The notes beneath the pieces are model-generated. The model was given only the letters and a program-made list of their open reading frames with translations. It had not been told where the DNA came from and did not search any database. A program made the translations under genes and the position numbers. Below are positions 29,287 to 38,453 of a stretch of 64,000 nucleotides of DNA, piece after piece. The stretch lies in NCBI RefSeq assembly GCF_001667275.1, contig NZ_LZHV01000050.1, positions 1 to 64,000 on the forward strand, written 5' to 3'. How positions within the stretch are numbered: position 1 is the first letter of the stretch; the number at the start of each line of letters is the position of its first letter. Origin of the DNA: Mycobacterium sp. ACS4054. Lineage in GTDB: Bacteria; Actinomycetota; Actinomycetes; Mycobacteriales; Mycobacteriaceae.

Positions 29287-30864
29287 TTACGCCCCGCCGC
29301 CGAACCGCTGCGCGACGGCGCGACGGTCCAGCGAGCCCTTCGCGGTGTGCGGTAGCTCCGTCGCCTGCTGGAAGCTGGCCGGCACCTCGAAGGGGGCCAG
29401 CCGGTCGCTGGCGAACGCCGCGAGTTCCTCCGCGGTCGGCGCGGCGGACCCCCGCGGCACGATCACCGCCGCCACCGCCTCGCCGTACAGCCTGTCCGGC
29501 ACGCTGAAGACGGCCACCTCCAGCACGTCGGGGTGGTTGCCCAGCACGCCCTCGACGCGTTCCGGGGAGATCTTCTCCCCGCCCCGGTTGATGAGTTCCT
29601 TGATCCGGCCGCGGATGACGAGTTCGCCCGCCGCCGAAAGCGTTCCGAGGTCGCCGGTGCGGAGCCACCCGTCGGTGAAGTTGGCGGCGGTGATCGCCGG
29701 GTCGCCGAGGTAACCGCGGACCACGCTCGGCCCGTGCAGCCAGACCTCCCCGACCTCACCCGCCGGCACCGGGCGGCCGTCGGGGCCGACGATCCGAATC
29801 TCCGGTCCGGTCGAGCGGCCCACGAGACCCGGTGTGGCAGCCGGGTTTTCGGTGTGACCGATCTCGGTCGTCGCGACCTGGTGGGTGGCTTCGGTCATGC
29901 CGAAGGCGCACACCACCGGCGCCGAGAAGGCGCCCTGCAGCGCCTGCGCCGTCTCGGCCGTCAGGGGCGCGCTGCAACTGCGGATGAACCTCAATGCCGC
30001 GTTGCCGGGTCGGTCGGTTTCGGCCCGCTCCAACAAGATCTGGTGGATGGTCGGGACGGCCGTGTACCAGGTGGCGCCGACCGCATCGATGTCGTCCCAG
30101 AAGGTGTGCGCCGAGAACCGTCCGCGCGCCGGCAGCAGCACCGCGCCCCCGGAGGCCAGGGTCGCGAGCAGCGCGGCCAGCAGCCCGTGGCCGTGGTAGA
30201 GCGGCATCACGGCAACGGTGGCGTCCGCGGGCCCGAGCCCGTATCCGGCGACGATGGCCCGCACCGAGGCCGCCAGGTTGCCGCGGGTCCAGGGCACCAT
30301 CTTCGGCACCCCGGTGGTGCCGCCGGTGAACATGATCATCGCGTCGTCGTCACGAAGGCCCTCGGGTGTCGAAAAGTGTTGTGCGGGAGCCGCGCCGCCG
30401 TCCAGGCGCACCGTGGCGGCGCCTTCGGCGTCGCGGACCGTCACCGCGAGCGGCCACCAGGGCAGGAGCCCTTCGTCGTCGGGCGCGTCACCGTCGATCA
30501 GCACCGCCCGGGCCCCCACCGCCTCGCTGCGGGCGCGCTGCTCCCCGACCGGCAGGGCCGGATCCAGCGGGACCGCGACCAGGTCGGCCCGCGAAGCCGC
30601 CAGCAGCCCCGCGACGAACTCGGCGTTGCTCGCGAAGCGCAGCGCGACGCGGTCACCCGGCAGGAGGCCGCCCCGCGTCAGCTGCCCGGCCAGGTCCTCC
30701 ACCAATCGGAGTAGCTCGCGATAGCTGACCGGGATCCGATCGGCGCTGACGACAAGCGCGGGCGCCTCCGGGTATCGACGTGCCGCGTCCTGGACAAGGT
30801 CGGCGATGCGGGGTCCCGCAGTCTGCGTCGTCCCGTCGCCGCCGGTGATCGTCTCAGTCCCCAT
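29287..30864 (-). CDS. fadD7: Acyl-CoA synthetase FadD7, probably oxalate-CoA ligase
   Basis: A 525-aa ANL-superfamily enzyme. The AMP-binding motif is MFTGGTTGVPKMVPW, A5 is CAFGMTEATHQ, A7 WLRTGDLG and A8 RIKELINRGGEKISPERVE, and the A10 lysine lies in PHTAKGSLDRR. The resemblance to oxalyl-CoA synthetases (plant AAE3/yeast Pcs60 type) and the divergent oxalyl-CoA decarboxylase gene suggest the reaction oxalate + CoA + ATP to oxalyl-CoA. The FadD name implies fatty acids, which context does not support. ATG at 30864. Ends 4 nt from the convergent fusA2. Confidence 0.88.
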   Translation of the reverse strand: MGTETITGGDGTTQTAGPRIADLVQDAARRYPEAPALVVSADRIPVSYRELLRLVEDLAGQLTRGGLLPGDRVALRFASNAEFVAGLLAASRADLVAVPLDPALPVGEQRARSEAVGARAVLIDGDAPDDEGLLPWWPLAVTVRDAEGAATVRLDGGAAPAQHFSTPEGLRDDDAMIMFTGGTTGVPKMVPWTRGNLAASVRAIVAGYGLGPADATVAVMPLYHGHGLLAALLATLASGGAVLLPARGRFSAHTFWDDIDAVGATWYTAVPTIHQILLERAETDRPGNAALRFIRSCSAPLTAETAQALQGAFSAPVVCAFGMTEATHQVATTEIGHTENPAATPGLVGRSTGPEIRIVGPDGRPVPAGEVGEVWLHGPSVVRGYLGDPAITAANFTDGWLRTGDLGTLSAAGELVIRGRIKELINRGGEKISPERVEGVLGNHPDVLEVAVFSVPDRLYGEAVAAVIVPRGSAAPTAEELAAFASDRLAPFEVPASFQQATELPHTAKGSLDRRAVAQRFGGGA

Positions 30865-30952
30865 CGCCGCGCTCCCTTTCCCTCGTCACCATCATCTGCT
30901 CGAACCATGCCGGGCGGCGTGGCGGCGCGTCCAATATCGATTCACTCACGTC

Positions 30953-30971
30953 CGATAACCGCCGGCTATCG
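30953..30971. promoter_or_regulatory. 19-bp palindrome between fadD7 and oxcA (LysR-type operator candidate)
   Basis: CGATAACCGCCGGCTATCG has arms CGATA-x-CCG and CGG-x-TATCG around one central base. It is the clearest symmetry in the 249-bp divergent region, and a further half-site CGATAG lies at 31000-31005. Spacing suits a LysR dimer pair, and the LysR gene oxyS lies just beyond oxcA. Confidence 0.55.
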
Positions 30972-31113
30972 ACGCGCCCATAACGGCATTGAACAGCCCC
31001 GATAGATGGGATGAATCGCTGCATAGCGGCGCGGTCTTGGACACCGGCCGGGCGGGCGCGTCAGAGTAAGGGCCGACGCATACTTCAAGAACCACACGCG
31101 AGGAGCCGCCACC

Positions 31114-32838
31114 ATGACCGCAGTTTCGGCATCTGCAGACCAGGCGCCCGAGTCCGCGCGTTTGATCGACGGCTTCCACCTGGTGGCCGAGGCGCTCAAG
31201 GCCAACGACGTGGACACCATCTACGGGATCGTCGGCATCCCGATCACCGACCTCGCCCGCGTCGCGCAGGCGTCCGGGATCCGCTACATCGGCTTCCGGC
31301 AGGAGACCTCGGCCGGCAACGCCGCGGCCGCGGCGGGATTCCTGACCCGCCGGCCGGGCGTCTGCCTCACGACGTCCGGGCCCGGTTTCCTCAACGGGTT
31401 GCCGGCGCTCGCCAACGCCACCGCGAACTGCTTTCCGATGATTCAGATCTCGGGCTCCAGCAATCGCGCGCTGGTCGACTTGCAGCGCGGTGACTACCAG
31501 GACCTCGACCAGCTCAACGCCGCGCGGCCATTCGCGAAGGCGGCCTATCGCATCAGCCGGGTGGAGGACATCGGGCGCGGCGTGGCGCGCGCCGTCCGCA
31601 CCGCCGTCTCCGGCCGGCCCGGCGGGGTGTACCTCGACATTCCCGGTGAGGTGTTGGGGCAGGCCATGGACGCGGCGGCCGGGGCGGACACCGTCTGGCG
31701 GGTCGTCGACCCCGCGCCCCGGCAGCCACCGGCACCCGAGGCGGTCGAGCGCGCGCTGCAGGTGCTGGCGCAAGCGCAGCGGCCGCTGATCGTGCTCGGC
31801 AAGGGCGCGGCATACGCCCAGGCGGACAACGTGATTCGTGATTTCGTCGAGGCGAGCGGGATTCCGTTCCTGCCGATGTCGATGGCCAAGGGGCTGCTGC
31901 CGGATTCCCACCCGCAGTCCGCGGCGGCGGCGCGCTCGCTGGCGGTCGCACGCGCGGACGTCGTGTTGCTGGTCGGCGCGCGATTGAATTGGCTGCTCGG
32001 CCACGGGGATTCGCCGCAATGGTCCGCGGACGCCAAGTTCTTGCAAGTCGATATCGCCCCGTCCGAATTCGACAGCAATCAGCCGATCGCGGCGCCCCTG
32101 GTCGGCGACATCGGCTCGGTGATGTCGGCGCTGCGCGACGGCCTGGCCACCCATCGCATCACGGTGCCGGCGGATTGGACCGAAGAGCTGACCGAGCGCA
32201 CCTCCCGCAACGACGCCAAGATGCGGGAGCGGTTGGCCGAAGACCCCCACCCCATGCACTTTTACAACGCGCTGGGCGCCATTCGCGCGGTGCTGCAGGA
32301 GAATCCGGGCGTTTATGTGGTCAACGAGGGCGCCAACGCGCTGGACCTGGCCCGCAACGTCATCGGCATGGAGCTGCCGCGGCACCGGCTGGACACGGGA
32401 ACCTGGGGCGTGATGGGCATCGGCATGGGGTACGCCATCGCCGCCGCCGTCGAGACGGGCGAACCCGTGGTCGCGATCGAGGGTGACAGCGCATTCGGCT
32501 TCAGCGGCATGGAAATCGAGACCATCTGCCGCTACCGGCTGCCGGTGACCGTCGTCATTCTCAACAACGGCGGCGTCTACCGCGGCGATGAAGCCCCCAA
32601 CGGAACCGACCCGGCGCCCACCGTGCTGAACGCGCGCGCGCGTCACGAGCTGATCGCGGAGGCCTTCGGCGGCAAGGGTTATCACGTCAGGACCCCGGCG
32701 GAGTTGCGGTCCGCGCTGTCCGAGGCGATCGCCGCGCGCACGCCGTCGATCATCGACTGCGAGCTCGACCCCGCGGCCGGGGTGGAAAGCGGGCACCTGG
32801 CGAGCCTGAACCCCACCAGCAAGGCGTCGGCCGCGTGA
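31114..32838 (+). CDS. oxcA: Oxalyl-CoA decarboxylase
   Basis: A 574-aa ThDP enzyme converting oxalyl-CoA to formyl-CoA and CO2. The catalytic Glu64 is in GFRQETSAGNAAAAAGF; GPGFLNGLPAL and the ThDP-Mg motif EGDSAFGFSGMEIET with ILNNGG complete the set. The C-terminus includes ERT-type residues expected to contact CoA. The ATG at 31114 follows a GAGGAG ribosome site. Divergent from the putative oxalate-CoA ligase and convergent with oxyS; corresponds to Rv0118c. Confidence 0.93.
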   Translation: MTAVSASADQAPESARLIDGFHLVAEALKANDVDTIYGIVGIPITDLARVAQASGIRYIGFRQETSAGNAAAAAGFLTRRPGVCLTTSGPGFLNGLPALANATANCFPMIQISGSSNRALVDLQRGDYQDLDQLNAARPFAKAAYRISRVEDIGRGVARAVRTAVSGRPGGVYLDIPGEVLGQAMDAAAGADTVWRVVDPAPRQPPAPEAVERALQVLAQAQRPLIVLGKGAAYAQADNVIRDFVEASGIPFLPMSMAKGLLPDSHPQSAAAARSLAVARADVVLLVGARLNWLLGHGDSPQWSADAKFLQVDIAPSEFDSNQPIAAPLVGDIGSVMSALRDGLATHRITVPADWTEELTERTSRNDAKMRERLAEDPHPMHFYNALGAIRAVLQENPGVYVVNEGANALDLARNVIGMELPRHRLDTGTWGVMGIGMGYAIAAAVETGEPVVAIEGDSAFGFSGMEIETICRYRLPVTVVILNNGGVYRGDEAPNGTDPAPTVLNARARHELIAEAFGGKGYHVRTPAELRSALSEAIAARTPSIIDCELDPAAGVESGHLASLNPTSKASAA

Positions 32839-32841
32839 AGG

Positions 32842-33774
32842 TCAAAGTCGATGGGTGATGCGCGATAACTGCGCGTCGAAGAACTCGTCCAGCGATAGCC
32901 CCGCGGCGCATGCGGCGAGCGCGCGGGCGATCGGCGATCCGGGTCCGGCGGCGTTGGTGGCCAGGGCGACGTCGGCGGTGAGCACGGGATCCACCATCCG
33001 CACCGCGCGGACCTCCGGGCCCAGCGGCGAGCTCCACAACCAGGTGTGCGGAACGATGCATGCCCAGTTCCCCGCGGCGACCTGAGCGAAAAGCGAAGCG
33101 ACGGAATCGGTTTCGACCTGCGGAGCCACTTCGATGGCGTGGTCGGCGAAGGCCTTGTCGATGATCTGGCGGTCCCTCATCTCGGGCGCGAGCAACGCCA
33201 GCGGCAACTGTGCGGCCTCGGGCCAGGTCATCGTCGGGGCGGCGGACCCCAACATGTCCGCCGGCGACAACAGCACATAGTGCTCCGTGTACAGCGGCAC
33301 GAAATTAACGTCGTGGGCCTCGTCGGGCGCGGCGTGCACGATCGCGGCGTCCAGTTCGAATTCCCGCAGCCGCCGGTACAGTTCGCTGCCCGCCAGTCGG
33401 GAAAGGATATGCACCTTGGCCAGTGGGTGCGCCGAACAGAACGCCGACAGCACCAAAGAGGCCGTCGTCGACGCGGTGGGGACCGTGCCCAGCCGCAACA
33501 TGCCGGTGATGCCTGACCGAACCGCGTGCACCTCGGCCTTGAAGGCGTCGTGCTCGGCGAGAATGCGCCTGGCCCACACCACCAACCGCTCGCCTTCGGG
33601 CGTCAGGCCCTCGAAGCTGTGCCCACGATTGATCAGCGTGACGTTCAGTTCCCGTTCCAGCTTCGCGATCGCGGCGGACAGCGCGGGTTGCGACACGAAG
33701 CACTTCTCGGCGGCCCGCGCGAAATGGCGCTCCTGGGCGACCGCGACGAAGTACTCCAGCTGACGGAAGAGCAC
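32842..33774 (-). CDS. oxyS: LysR-family regulator OxyS
   Basis: A 310-aa LysR regulator. The N-terminal helix-turn-helix reads LFRQLEYFVAVAQERHFARA followed by AEKCFVSQPALSAAIAKLE; the remainder is the two-lobed ligand domain. It matches Rv0117, implicated in oxidative-stress control. The GTG at 33774 (V-L-F-R-Q-L-E-Y-F) is chosen because GAGGAGG lies just upstream and it reproduces the family start; an ATG-like start at 33876 would add 34 Arg/Pro-rich residues. Its proximity to oxcA/fadD7 suggests it may regulate oxalate use. Confidence 0.9.
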   Translation of the reverse strand: MLFRQLEYFVAVAQERHFARAAEKCFVSQPALSAAIAKLERELNVTLINRGHSFEGLTPEGERLVVWARRILAEHDAFKAEVHAVRSGITGMLRLGTVPTASTTASLVLSAFCSAHPLAKVHILSRLAGSELYRRLREFELDAAIVHAAPDEAHDVNFVPLYTEHYVLLSPADMLGSAAPTMTWPEAAQLPLALLAPEMRDRQIIDKAFADHAIEVAPQVETDSVASLFAQVAAGNWACIVPHTWLWSSPLGPEVRAVRMVDPVLTADVALATNAAGPGSPIARALAACAAGLSLDEFFDAQLSRITHRL

Positions 33775-33966
33775 CCGCACCTCCTCGGGCTCCGGGATTT
33801 TGCTGAGGCTAGCGGGTCGACGGCGCGCCAGCCAGTCCGGCGGCCCGGTCCGTTGCCGAAGCACCTGTGCTGGCACCGAACCCCCAAGAGTCCACGGTGA
33901 TCACGCCGAACATGACCTGGCGAGGCCGAGAAAGTTTGCTGAAAGCGGTAACGGGGGAACAACCGG

Positions 33967-33972
33967 TAGAAT
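33967..33972 (+). promoter_or_regulatory. -10 element upstream of ldtA
   Basis: TAGAAT at 33967-33972 would place initiation near the GTG at 33979, in frame with ldtA. The gene could therefore be leaderless with an 11-residue longer N-terminus, or use the ATG at 34012. Confidence 0.45.
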
Positions 33973-34011
33973 ACAGTCGTGTCAATCGCACCATCTCGAA
34001 GGGCGGGCGCT

Positions 34012-34767
34012 ATGCGTCGAGGTGTTCGTTATCTATTTGTTATGGTCGCGATCACAGCAATGGGTCTGGTCGCATCGCCCGGCCGCAGCCACGCGTCGAT
34101 GCCGGTACCGCAGCCCGCGCCCGTCGTTGCCTCGGTTTTGCCGGCTAACGGCGCGACCGTGGGCGTGGCGCACCCGGTCGTGGTGCGGTTCAGTGCGCCG
34201 GTCAGCGATCGCGCCGCCGCGGAGCGGTCGATCCACGTCACTTCGCCCAGCAACACGCCCGGACACTTCGAGTGGGTCGAGAACAACGTGGTGCAGTGGG
34301 TGCCGAACCAGTACTGGCCCACCCACACCCACGTCTCGGTCGGCATCCAGGCCCTGACGACGGGTTTTGACACCGGAGATGCGCTGCTCGGGGTCGCCAG
34401 CCTGTCCGGCCACACCTTCACCGTCAGCCGCAACGGCGAAGTGCTGCGCACCATGCCCGCCTCGATGGGCAAGCCCAGCCGGCCCACCCCGATCGGCAAC
34501 TTCACCGCCCTGGAGAAGGAGCGCTCGGTGGTGATGGATTCGCGGACCATCGGCATCCCGCTGAGTTCGCCCGAGGGATACAAGATCACCGCCCAATACG
34601 CCGTCCGAGTCACCTGGAGCGGTGTCTACGTGCATTCGGCACCCTGGTCGGTCGACTCCCAGGGCTACGCCAACGTGAGCCACGGCTGCATCAATCTCAG
34701 CCCGGACAACGCCGCCTGGTACTTCAACCAGGTGAACATCGGCGATCCGATCCAAGTCGTCGCCTGA
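34012..34767 (+). CDS. ldtA: L,D-transpeptidase LdtA
   Basis: A 251-aa periplasmic enzyme making 3-3 cross-links in peptidoglycan, exactly the length of LdtMt1 (Rv0116c). A signal peptide/anchor (VRYLFVMVAITAMGLVASP) is followed by an Ig-like domain (about residues 30-120) and the YkuD catalytic domain, with HSAPWSVDSQGYANV and the nucleophile in SHGCINLSP. The ATG at 34012 is chosen for its match to the M. tuberculosis protein; a GTG at 33979 is favoured by the -10 position. Divergent from oxyS. Confidence 0.93.
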   Translation: MRRGVRYLFVMVAITAMGLVASPGRSHASMPVPQPAPVVASVLPANGATVGVAHPVVVRFSAPVSDRAAAERSIHVTSPSNTPGHFEWVENNVVQWVPNQYWPTHTHVSVGIQALTTGFDTGDALLGVASLSGHTFTVSRNGEVLRTMPASMGKPSRPTPIGNFTALEKERSVVMDSRTIGIPLSSPEGYKITAQYAVRVTWSGVYVHSAPWSVDSQGYANVSHGCINLSPDNAAWYFNQVNIGDPIQVVA

Positions 34768-34798
34768 CACCGGCCCGGCGGACTCCCGGCCTCCCGTG

Positions 34799-35938
34799 AT
34801 GGCGAGAAACGGCCTGGATCCCACTACGCCGCTTTGGCGTGCGGCACAGGTGTTTCGGCTGCTGAGCTGTATCTACGCGACCGGATTTCAGATAGCCGTC
34901 AATCCCGATCTGCGCCGGCCCGCGCTGGGGTGGGCGCTGTTCGCGGTGCTGATCGGATGGAGCGCGGCCTGCGCGGTGGCCTACTTGCGCGGGTTCGGGC
35001 GCAGGCCCTCCTGGGTGCTCGCCGAGATCGTGATTGTCGTGCTGCTCATGTCGTCGAACACCATCGTCGCCGACCCGCACTGGGCGGCCGAGAACCAAAC
35101 GTGGCCGACGACGTTGTGGGCCAGCAACCCCACGATTTCGGCCGCCATCCAGTTCGGCCCCGCGGGAGGGATGTTGACCGGACTGGTGGTGATGGCCACC
35201 AACTTCGCGGTCAAGAACTACCTCGCCCTCAACCTGGGTCATAACGCCACCGCCATAATCGAACTCGCCATCGGGATGGCGATCGGGATGGCCGCCCAGA
35301 CCGCGCGGCGCGCCCACGACGAGCTGCAACGGGCGGCCCGATTGACCGCCGCCGTGCAGGAACGGGACCGCTTGTCCCGCGAAGTCCACGACGGCGCTAT
35401 CCAGGTGCTGGCCCTGGTGGCCAAGAAGGGCCACGAAATCGGCGGCGCCACAGCCGAACTGGCCGACCTAGCCAGCGAGCAGGAGCGCGCCCTGCGGCGC
35501 TGGCTCGCCTGCACGGACATCGATCCGGGCGCCGACGGCGCGACGATCGACCTGAGCAGCCTGCTGCGCCGCCGGGAGTCCGACCGGGTGTCACTGAGCC
35601 TGCCCCCGACGCCGGTGCCCTTGCCGCGCTTCGTGGGTACCGAGCTCGACGCGGCCGTGGGCAACGCGCTGGACAACGTGCGCGCGCACGCCGGCCCCGG
35701 CGCCCGCGCGTTCGTGCTCGTCGAAGACCTCGGCGACTCGGTGCTGGTGAGCGTCCGCGACGACGGGGTGGGAATCGCCGCGGGTCGCCTCGCGGAGGCG
35801 GCCGGCCAAGGGCGCCTTGGCATTTCCCAATCCATCGTCGGCAGGCTGGACTCGCTGGGCGGCACCGCCCAACTGCACAGCGAACCCGGGGAGGGCACCG
35901 AGTGGGAGCTGTGCGTGCCGCGCAAAGGGACCCGATGA
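34799..35938 (+). CDS. Sensor histidine kinase, NarX/MacS-like
   Basis: A 379-aa membrane histidine kinase. The N-terminal half holds about four to six helices with short loops (residues about 15-165), then a HisKA_3 dimerisation helix with phospho-acceptor His197 in RLSREVHDGAIQVL, and an HATPase domain with GNALDNVRAHAG, RDDGVGIAAGR and GRLGISQSIVGRL. The sensor part resembles the actinobacterial MacS group. Start is ATG 34799 or the GTG just before it. Its stop overlaps the response regulator (ATGA), so they are a coupled two-component pair; the stimulus is unknown. Confidence 0.87.
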   Translation: MARNGLDPTTPLWRAAQVFRLLSCIYATGFQIAVNPDLRRPALGWALFAVLIGWSAACAVAYLRGFGRRPSWVLAEIVIVVLLMSSNTIVADPHWAAENQTWPTTLWASNPTISAAIQFGPAGGMLTGLVVMATNFAVKNYLALNLGHNATAIIELAIGMAIGMAAQTARRAHDELQRAARLTAAVQERDRLSREVHDGAIQVLALVAKKGHEIGGATAELADLASEQERALRRWLACTDIDPGADGATIDLSSLLRRRESDRVSLSLPPTPVPLPRFVGTELDAAVGNALDNVRAHAGPGARAFVLVEDLGDSVLVSVRDDGVGIAAGRLAEAAGQGRLGISQSIVGRLDSLGGTAQLHSEPGEGTEWELCVPRKGTR

Positions 35939-36597
35939 CCGGGGCGGTGACCACGACGGTGATGGTCGTCGACGACCATCCGATCTGGCGCGACGCGGTC
36001 GCCCGCGACCTGGCCGACGAGGGTTTCACCGTGGTCGCCACCGCCGACGGCGTGGCCGCCGCCCAGCGGCGGGCGAGCGTGGTCAAGCCCGACGTGGTCG
36101 TGATGGATATGCAACTGCCCGACGGCGACGGCGCGCAGGCGACCGCCGCGGTGTTGGCGGTCTCCCCGTCGTCCAGGGTGCTGGTGCTGTCGGCGTCCGA
36201 CGAGCGCGAGGATGTCTTGGAGGCCGTCAAAGCCGGCGCGACCGGATACCTCGTCAAGAGCGCATCCAAAGCCGAACTGACGCAGGCGGTGACGGCCACG
36301 GCCGAGGGCCGCGCCGTGTTCACCCCCAGCCTGGCCGGGCTGGTGCTGGGTGAGTACCGCCGGATCGCCCAGAGTAAGGATGACGGTCCCGCTCGGCCCG
36401 CCCTCACCGCACGCGAGACCGAGGTGTTGCGCTTCGTCGCAAAGGGGCTGTCCGCCAAGCAGATCGCCCAGCGGCTCTCGCTCAGCCACCGCACGGTGGA
36501 AAACCACGTCCAGGCGACCTTTCGCAAGCTGCAGGTCGCCAACCGGGTGGAGCTGGCCCGTTACGCCATCGAGCATGGCCTCGATGAGGAGCCGTGA
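35935..36597 (+). CDS. NarL/LuxR-type response regulator
   Basis: A 220-aa regulator with a receiver domain (acidic pair Asp13/14, phospho-acceptor Asp58 in VVMDMQLPDGDG, Lys in GYLVKSASK) and a LuxR helix-turn-helix (LTARETEVLRFVAKGLSAKQ, then IAQRLSLSHRTVENHVQATF). Partner of the preceding kinase by four-base overlap. Targets are not evident; the convergent acyltransferase has its promoter 1.3 kb away. Confidence 0.9.
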   Translation: MTGAVTTTVMVVDDHPIWRDAVARDLADEGFTVVATADGVAAAQRRASVVKPDVVVMDMQLPDGDGAQATAAVLAVSPSSRVLVLSASDEREDVLEAVKAGATGYLVKSASKAELTQAVTATAEGRAVFTPSLAGLVLGEYRRIAQSKDDGPARPALTARETEVLRFVAKGLSAKQIAQRLSLSHRTVENHVQATFRKLQVANRVELARYAIEHGLDEEP

Positions 36598-36625
36598 CCC
36601 GCGCGGCACGACTGCCCCGCGGGTC
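36596..36625. terminator. Hairpin between the response regulator and acyltransferase
   Basis: GACCCGCG (36596-36603) pairs with CGCGGGTC (36618-36625) over 8 bp around a 14-nt loop, in the 42-bp gap between two convergent genes. No T run. Confidence 0.5.
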
Positions 36626-36639
36626 ATCGGATCCCTCGC

Positions 36640-37956
36640 CTATCCACCAATTGTTGTGCGGCGCTGCGCCGGTGCCGCGGTCACCGCGCGGGCGGCAACC
36701 AGCGCGGTCACCATCACCGCCATGCAGACCAGGCCGTCGTCTTTGAGACCCCACCTGATGGCGGCCAGGATCGCGACGCCCGCCACGCACAACAGCGCAC
36801 CGATGACCGTCCCCCGCCCGCGGGCGGTGACCGTGGGGGCGCCGTCCCAACCGGACAGCGGGTTGTTCTCCAGCGGCCGCAGCGCGACGAACAGCACCGC
36901 CACCACCCCGACCACGACGAGCACCTGAGCCAGGCTCACGGCGAGGAAATCGTGGGCCCCCGGGTAACGAGGCCAACCGAGGTAGTCGAAGGCCAGGTGC
37001 ACGCCCAGCAACACGGGCATGTGCCACAAGTACAGCGTCATCGCGCCGGAGTTGCCGATCGCGGTCCACCACCACACCCGGGGTCGTTGGGCCCAGCGAG
37101 AGATCGCCGGCGCGGCGGCGATCGCCAAGGCGCTCAGGATGATTGCGTGCCCGGCCAGCAGCAGCGACGGCGGGCTGGTGTTGGACAGCTGGTGATCACC
37201 GGTGCCCACCATGCTGATCTGGTACGGCCCCCACTGCACGAGCGCGACGTCCACGGCGAAGAAGGTGGCTGCCACGACCAGTGCGGCGCGGCCGGCGAGC
37301 AGGCCGCGGCGGTAGGCGATGCCGAACATGGCCGGGATCAGCCACACGGCCAGGTTGAGGTAGCCCAGGGGCATCAGCGCCGGCCAGTGCAGCCGGCAGG
37401 CGTCGATGACCGCGATCGTCCCGTAGACGGCGGCCACCCCCGCGGCCAGGCGCCCGGCGGTGGTGACGCGGTACAACAGCGGCATCGCGGCCAGCACCAG
37501 CACGTAGGCGCCCAGGAACCACAACAGCTGGGTGCTCACACCCGCGACCGGCTGGTAAACATGCTGCGGCACAAGGCGGTAAAGCACCGTCAACACCACG
37601 GCCCAGAAGGCCAGGTAGTAGAACACCGGCCGAAACAGCCGCGTGCAGCGTTTCAGCAGCCAGTCACCCCAGTTGGTCCCGGGCGACCACGACGATGCGC
37701 AGGCCGCGGCGCCGGCGAAGAAGAACAGCGGCATGATCTGCAGGATCCAGGTCGCCGCCTGAAACCATGCCGACGTGGTCAGCAGGTTGTCCCAGATCAA
37801 CACGTGATCGCGGATCATGCTGATGGCCATCACGGTGTGGCCGAGCACCACACCGACCAGCGAGGTGATGCGGATGACGTCCAGGACGCGATCGCGGTCG
37901 GCCGGGGTGGCGGCCGCGACCTCGGCGACGTCGGGAAATCTTGCCAGAGCGGGCAT
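36640..37956 (-). CDS. Membrane acyltransferase (acyltransferase-3 family)
   Basis: A 438-aa polytopic protein with about ten helices, of the acyltransferase-3 type that O-acylates sugars or lipids on the membrane. The N-terminal catalytic region is visible as RITSLVGVVLGHTVMAI with its active-site His; PLFFFAGAAACASSW and the later LSNTSPPSLLLAGHAII are typical. No SGNH domain is attached, unlike the second acyltransferase at 42251. The ATG at 37956 is chosen; the upstream in-frame start gives a polar extension. Acceptor unknown, probably an envelope glycolipid. Confidence 0.82.
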   Translation of the reverse strand: MPALARFPDVAEVAAATPADRDRVLDVIRITSLVGVVLGHTVMAISMIRDHVLIWDNLLTTSAWFQAATWILQIMPLFFFAGAAACASSWSPGTNWGDWLLKRCTRLFRPVFYYLAFWAVVLTVLYRLVPQHVYQPVAGVSTQLLWFLGAYVLVLAAMPLLYRVTTAGRLAAGVAAVYGTIAVIDACRLHWPALMPLGYLNLAVWLIPAMFGIAYRRGLLAGRAALVVAATFFAVDVALVQWGPYQISMVGTGDHQLSNTSPPSLLLAGHAIILSALAIAAAPAISRWAQRPRVWWWTAIGNSGAMTLYLWHMPVLLGVHLAFDYLGWPRYPGAHDFLAVSLAQVLVVVGVVAVLFVALRPLENNPLSGWDGAPTVTARGRGTVIGALLCVAGVAILAAIRWGLKDDGLVCMAVMVTALVAARAVTAAPAQRRTTIGG

Positions 37957-38092
37957 GGAGTACAGACCTACCTTTCGGAAAATTGTTGGCGCCAAACGGT
38001 GTTCGCCGGTGCGCGTGGGCATGAACTAAGCATCGCGGCTCGGGTGCGCCCGCGCCCGAGCGGTTCTACGCGTAGCGCGCGAGTAGTACTAC

Positions 38093-38383
38093 TCAATTCG
38101 CGGTGTTGAGGGGGTCGTAGTCGGCCAGCAGTTTCTCGATGCGCGCTTCGTCGAGACGCACCCGAACGGTCGCGGCTTCGTGCTGGTCGCGGATCACCTT
38201 GGCCAGGGTGAATGCGCTCGACACCAAGAACAGGAAGGTGATGCCGAGAAACAGCCGCTGCCAAGCATCAAGGGGAAGGAAGTAGATGCCGGCCAGCGCG
38301 GCGACGAAGCTGATACCGAAGGCTGCGGCGGCTTGCACGAAGAAGGCGGCGGTTGTCTTGGACATGCTGTTGGGAATGGTCAT
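38093..38383 (-). CDS. YiaA/YiaB-family small membrane protein
   Basis: A 96-aa protein with two helices (AAFFVQAAAAFGISFVAALA and RLFLGITFLFLVSSAFTLAK) followed by a charged cytosolic helix (VIRDQHEAATVRVRLDEARI). This is the YiaAB two-helix arrangement; function unknown. The ATG at 38383 has GGGTGG upstream; a later ATG at 38365 would remove six residues. Confidence 0.75.
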   Translation of the reverse strand: MTIPNSMSKTTAAFFVQAAAAFGISFVAALAGIYFLPLDAWQRLFLGITFLFLVSSAFTLAKVIRDQHEAATVRVRLDEARIEKLLADYDPLNTAN

Positions 38384-38453
38384 GCCACCCAGCATGCGCG
38401 GCGCACCGGCGGACCGAATCCGCAAAACTACTCAAATCCGTCCCGGCGTTTGG

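Noticed and set aside
29287-30864. FadD7 as a long-chain fatty acid ligase
   Set aside because: Divergence from oxalyl-CoA decarboxylase and resemblance to oxalyl-CoA synthetases favour oxalate, though without assay this stays open.
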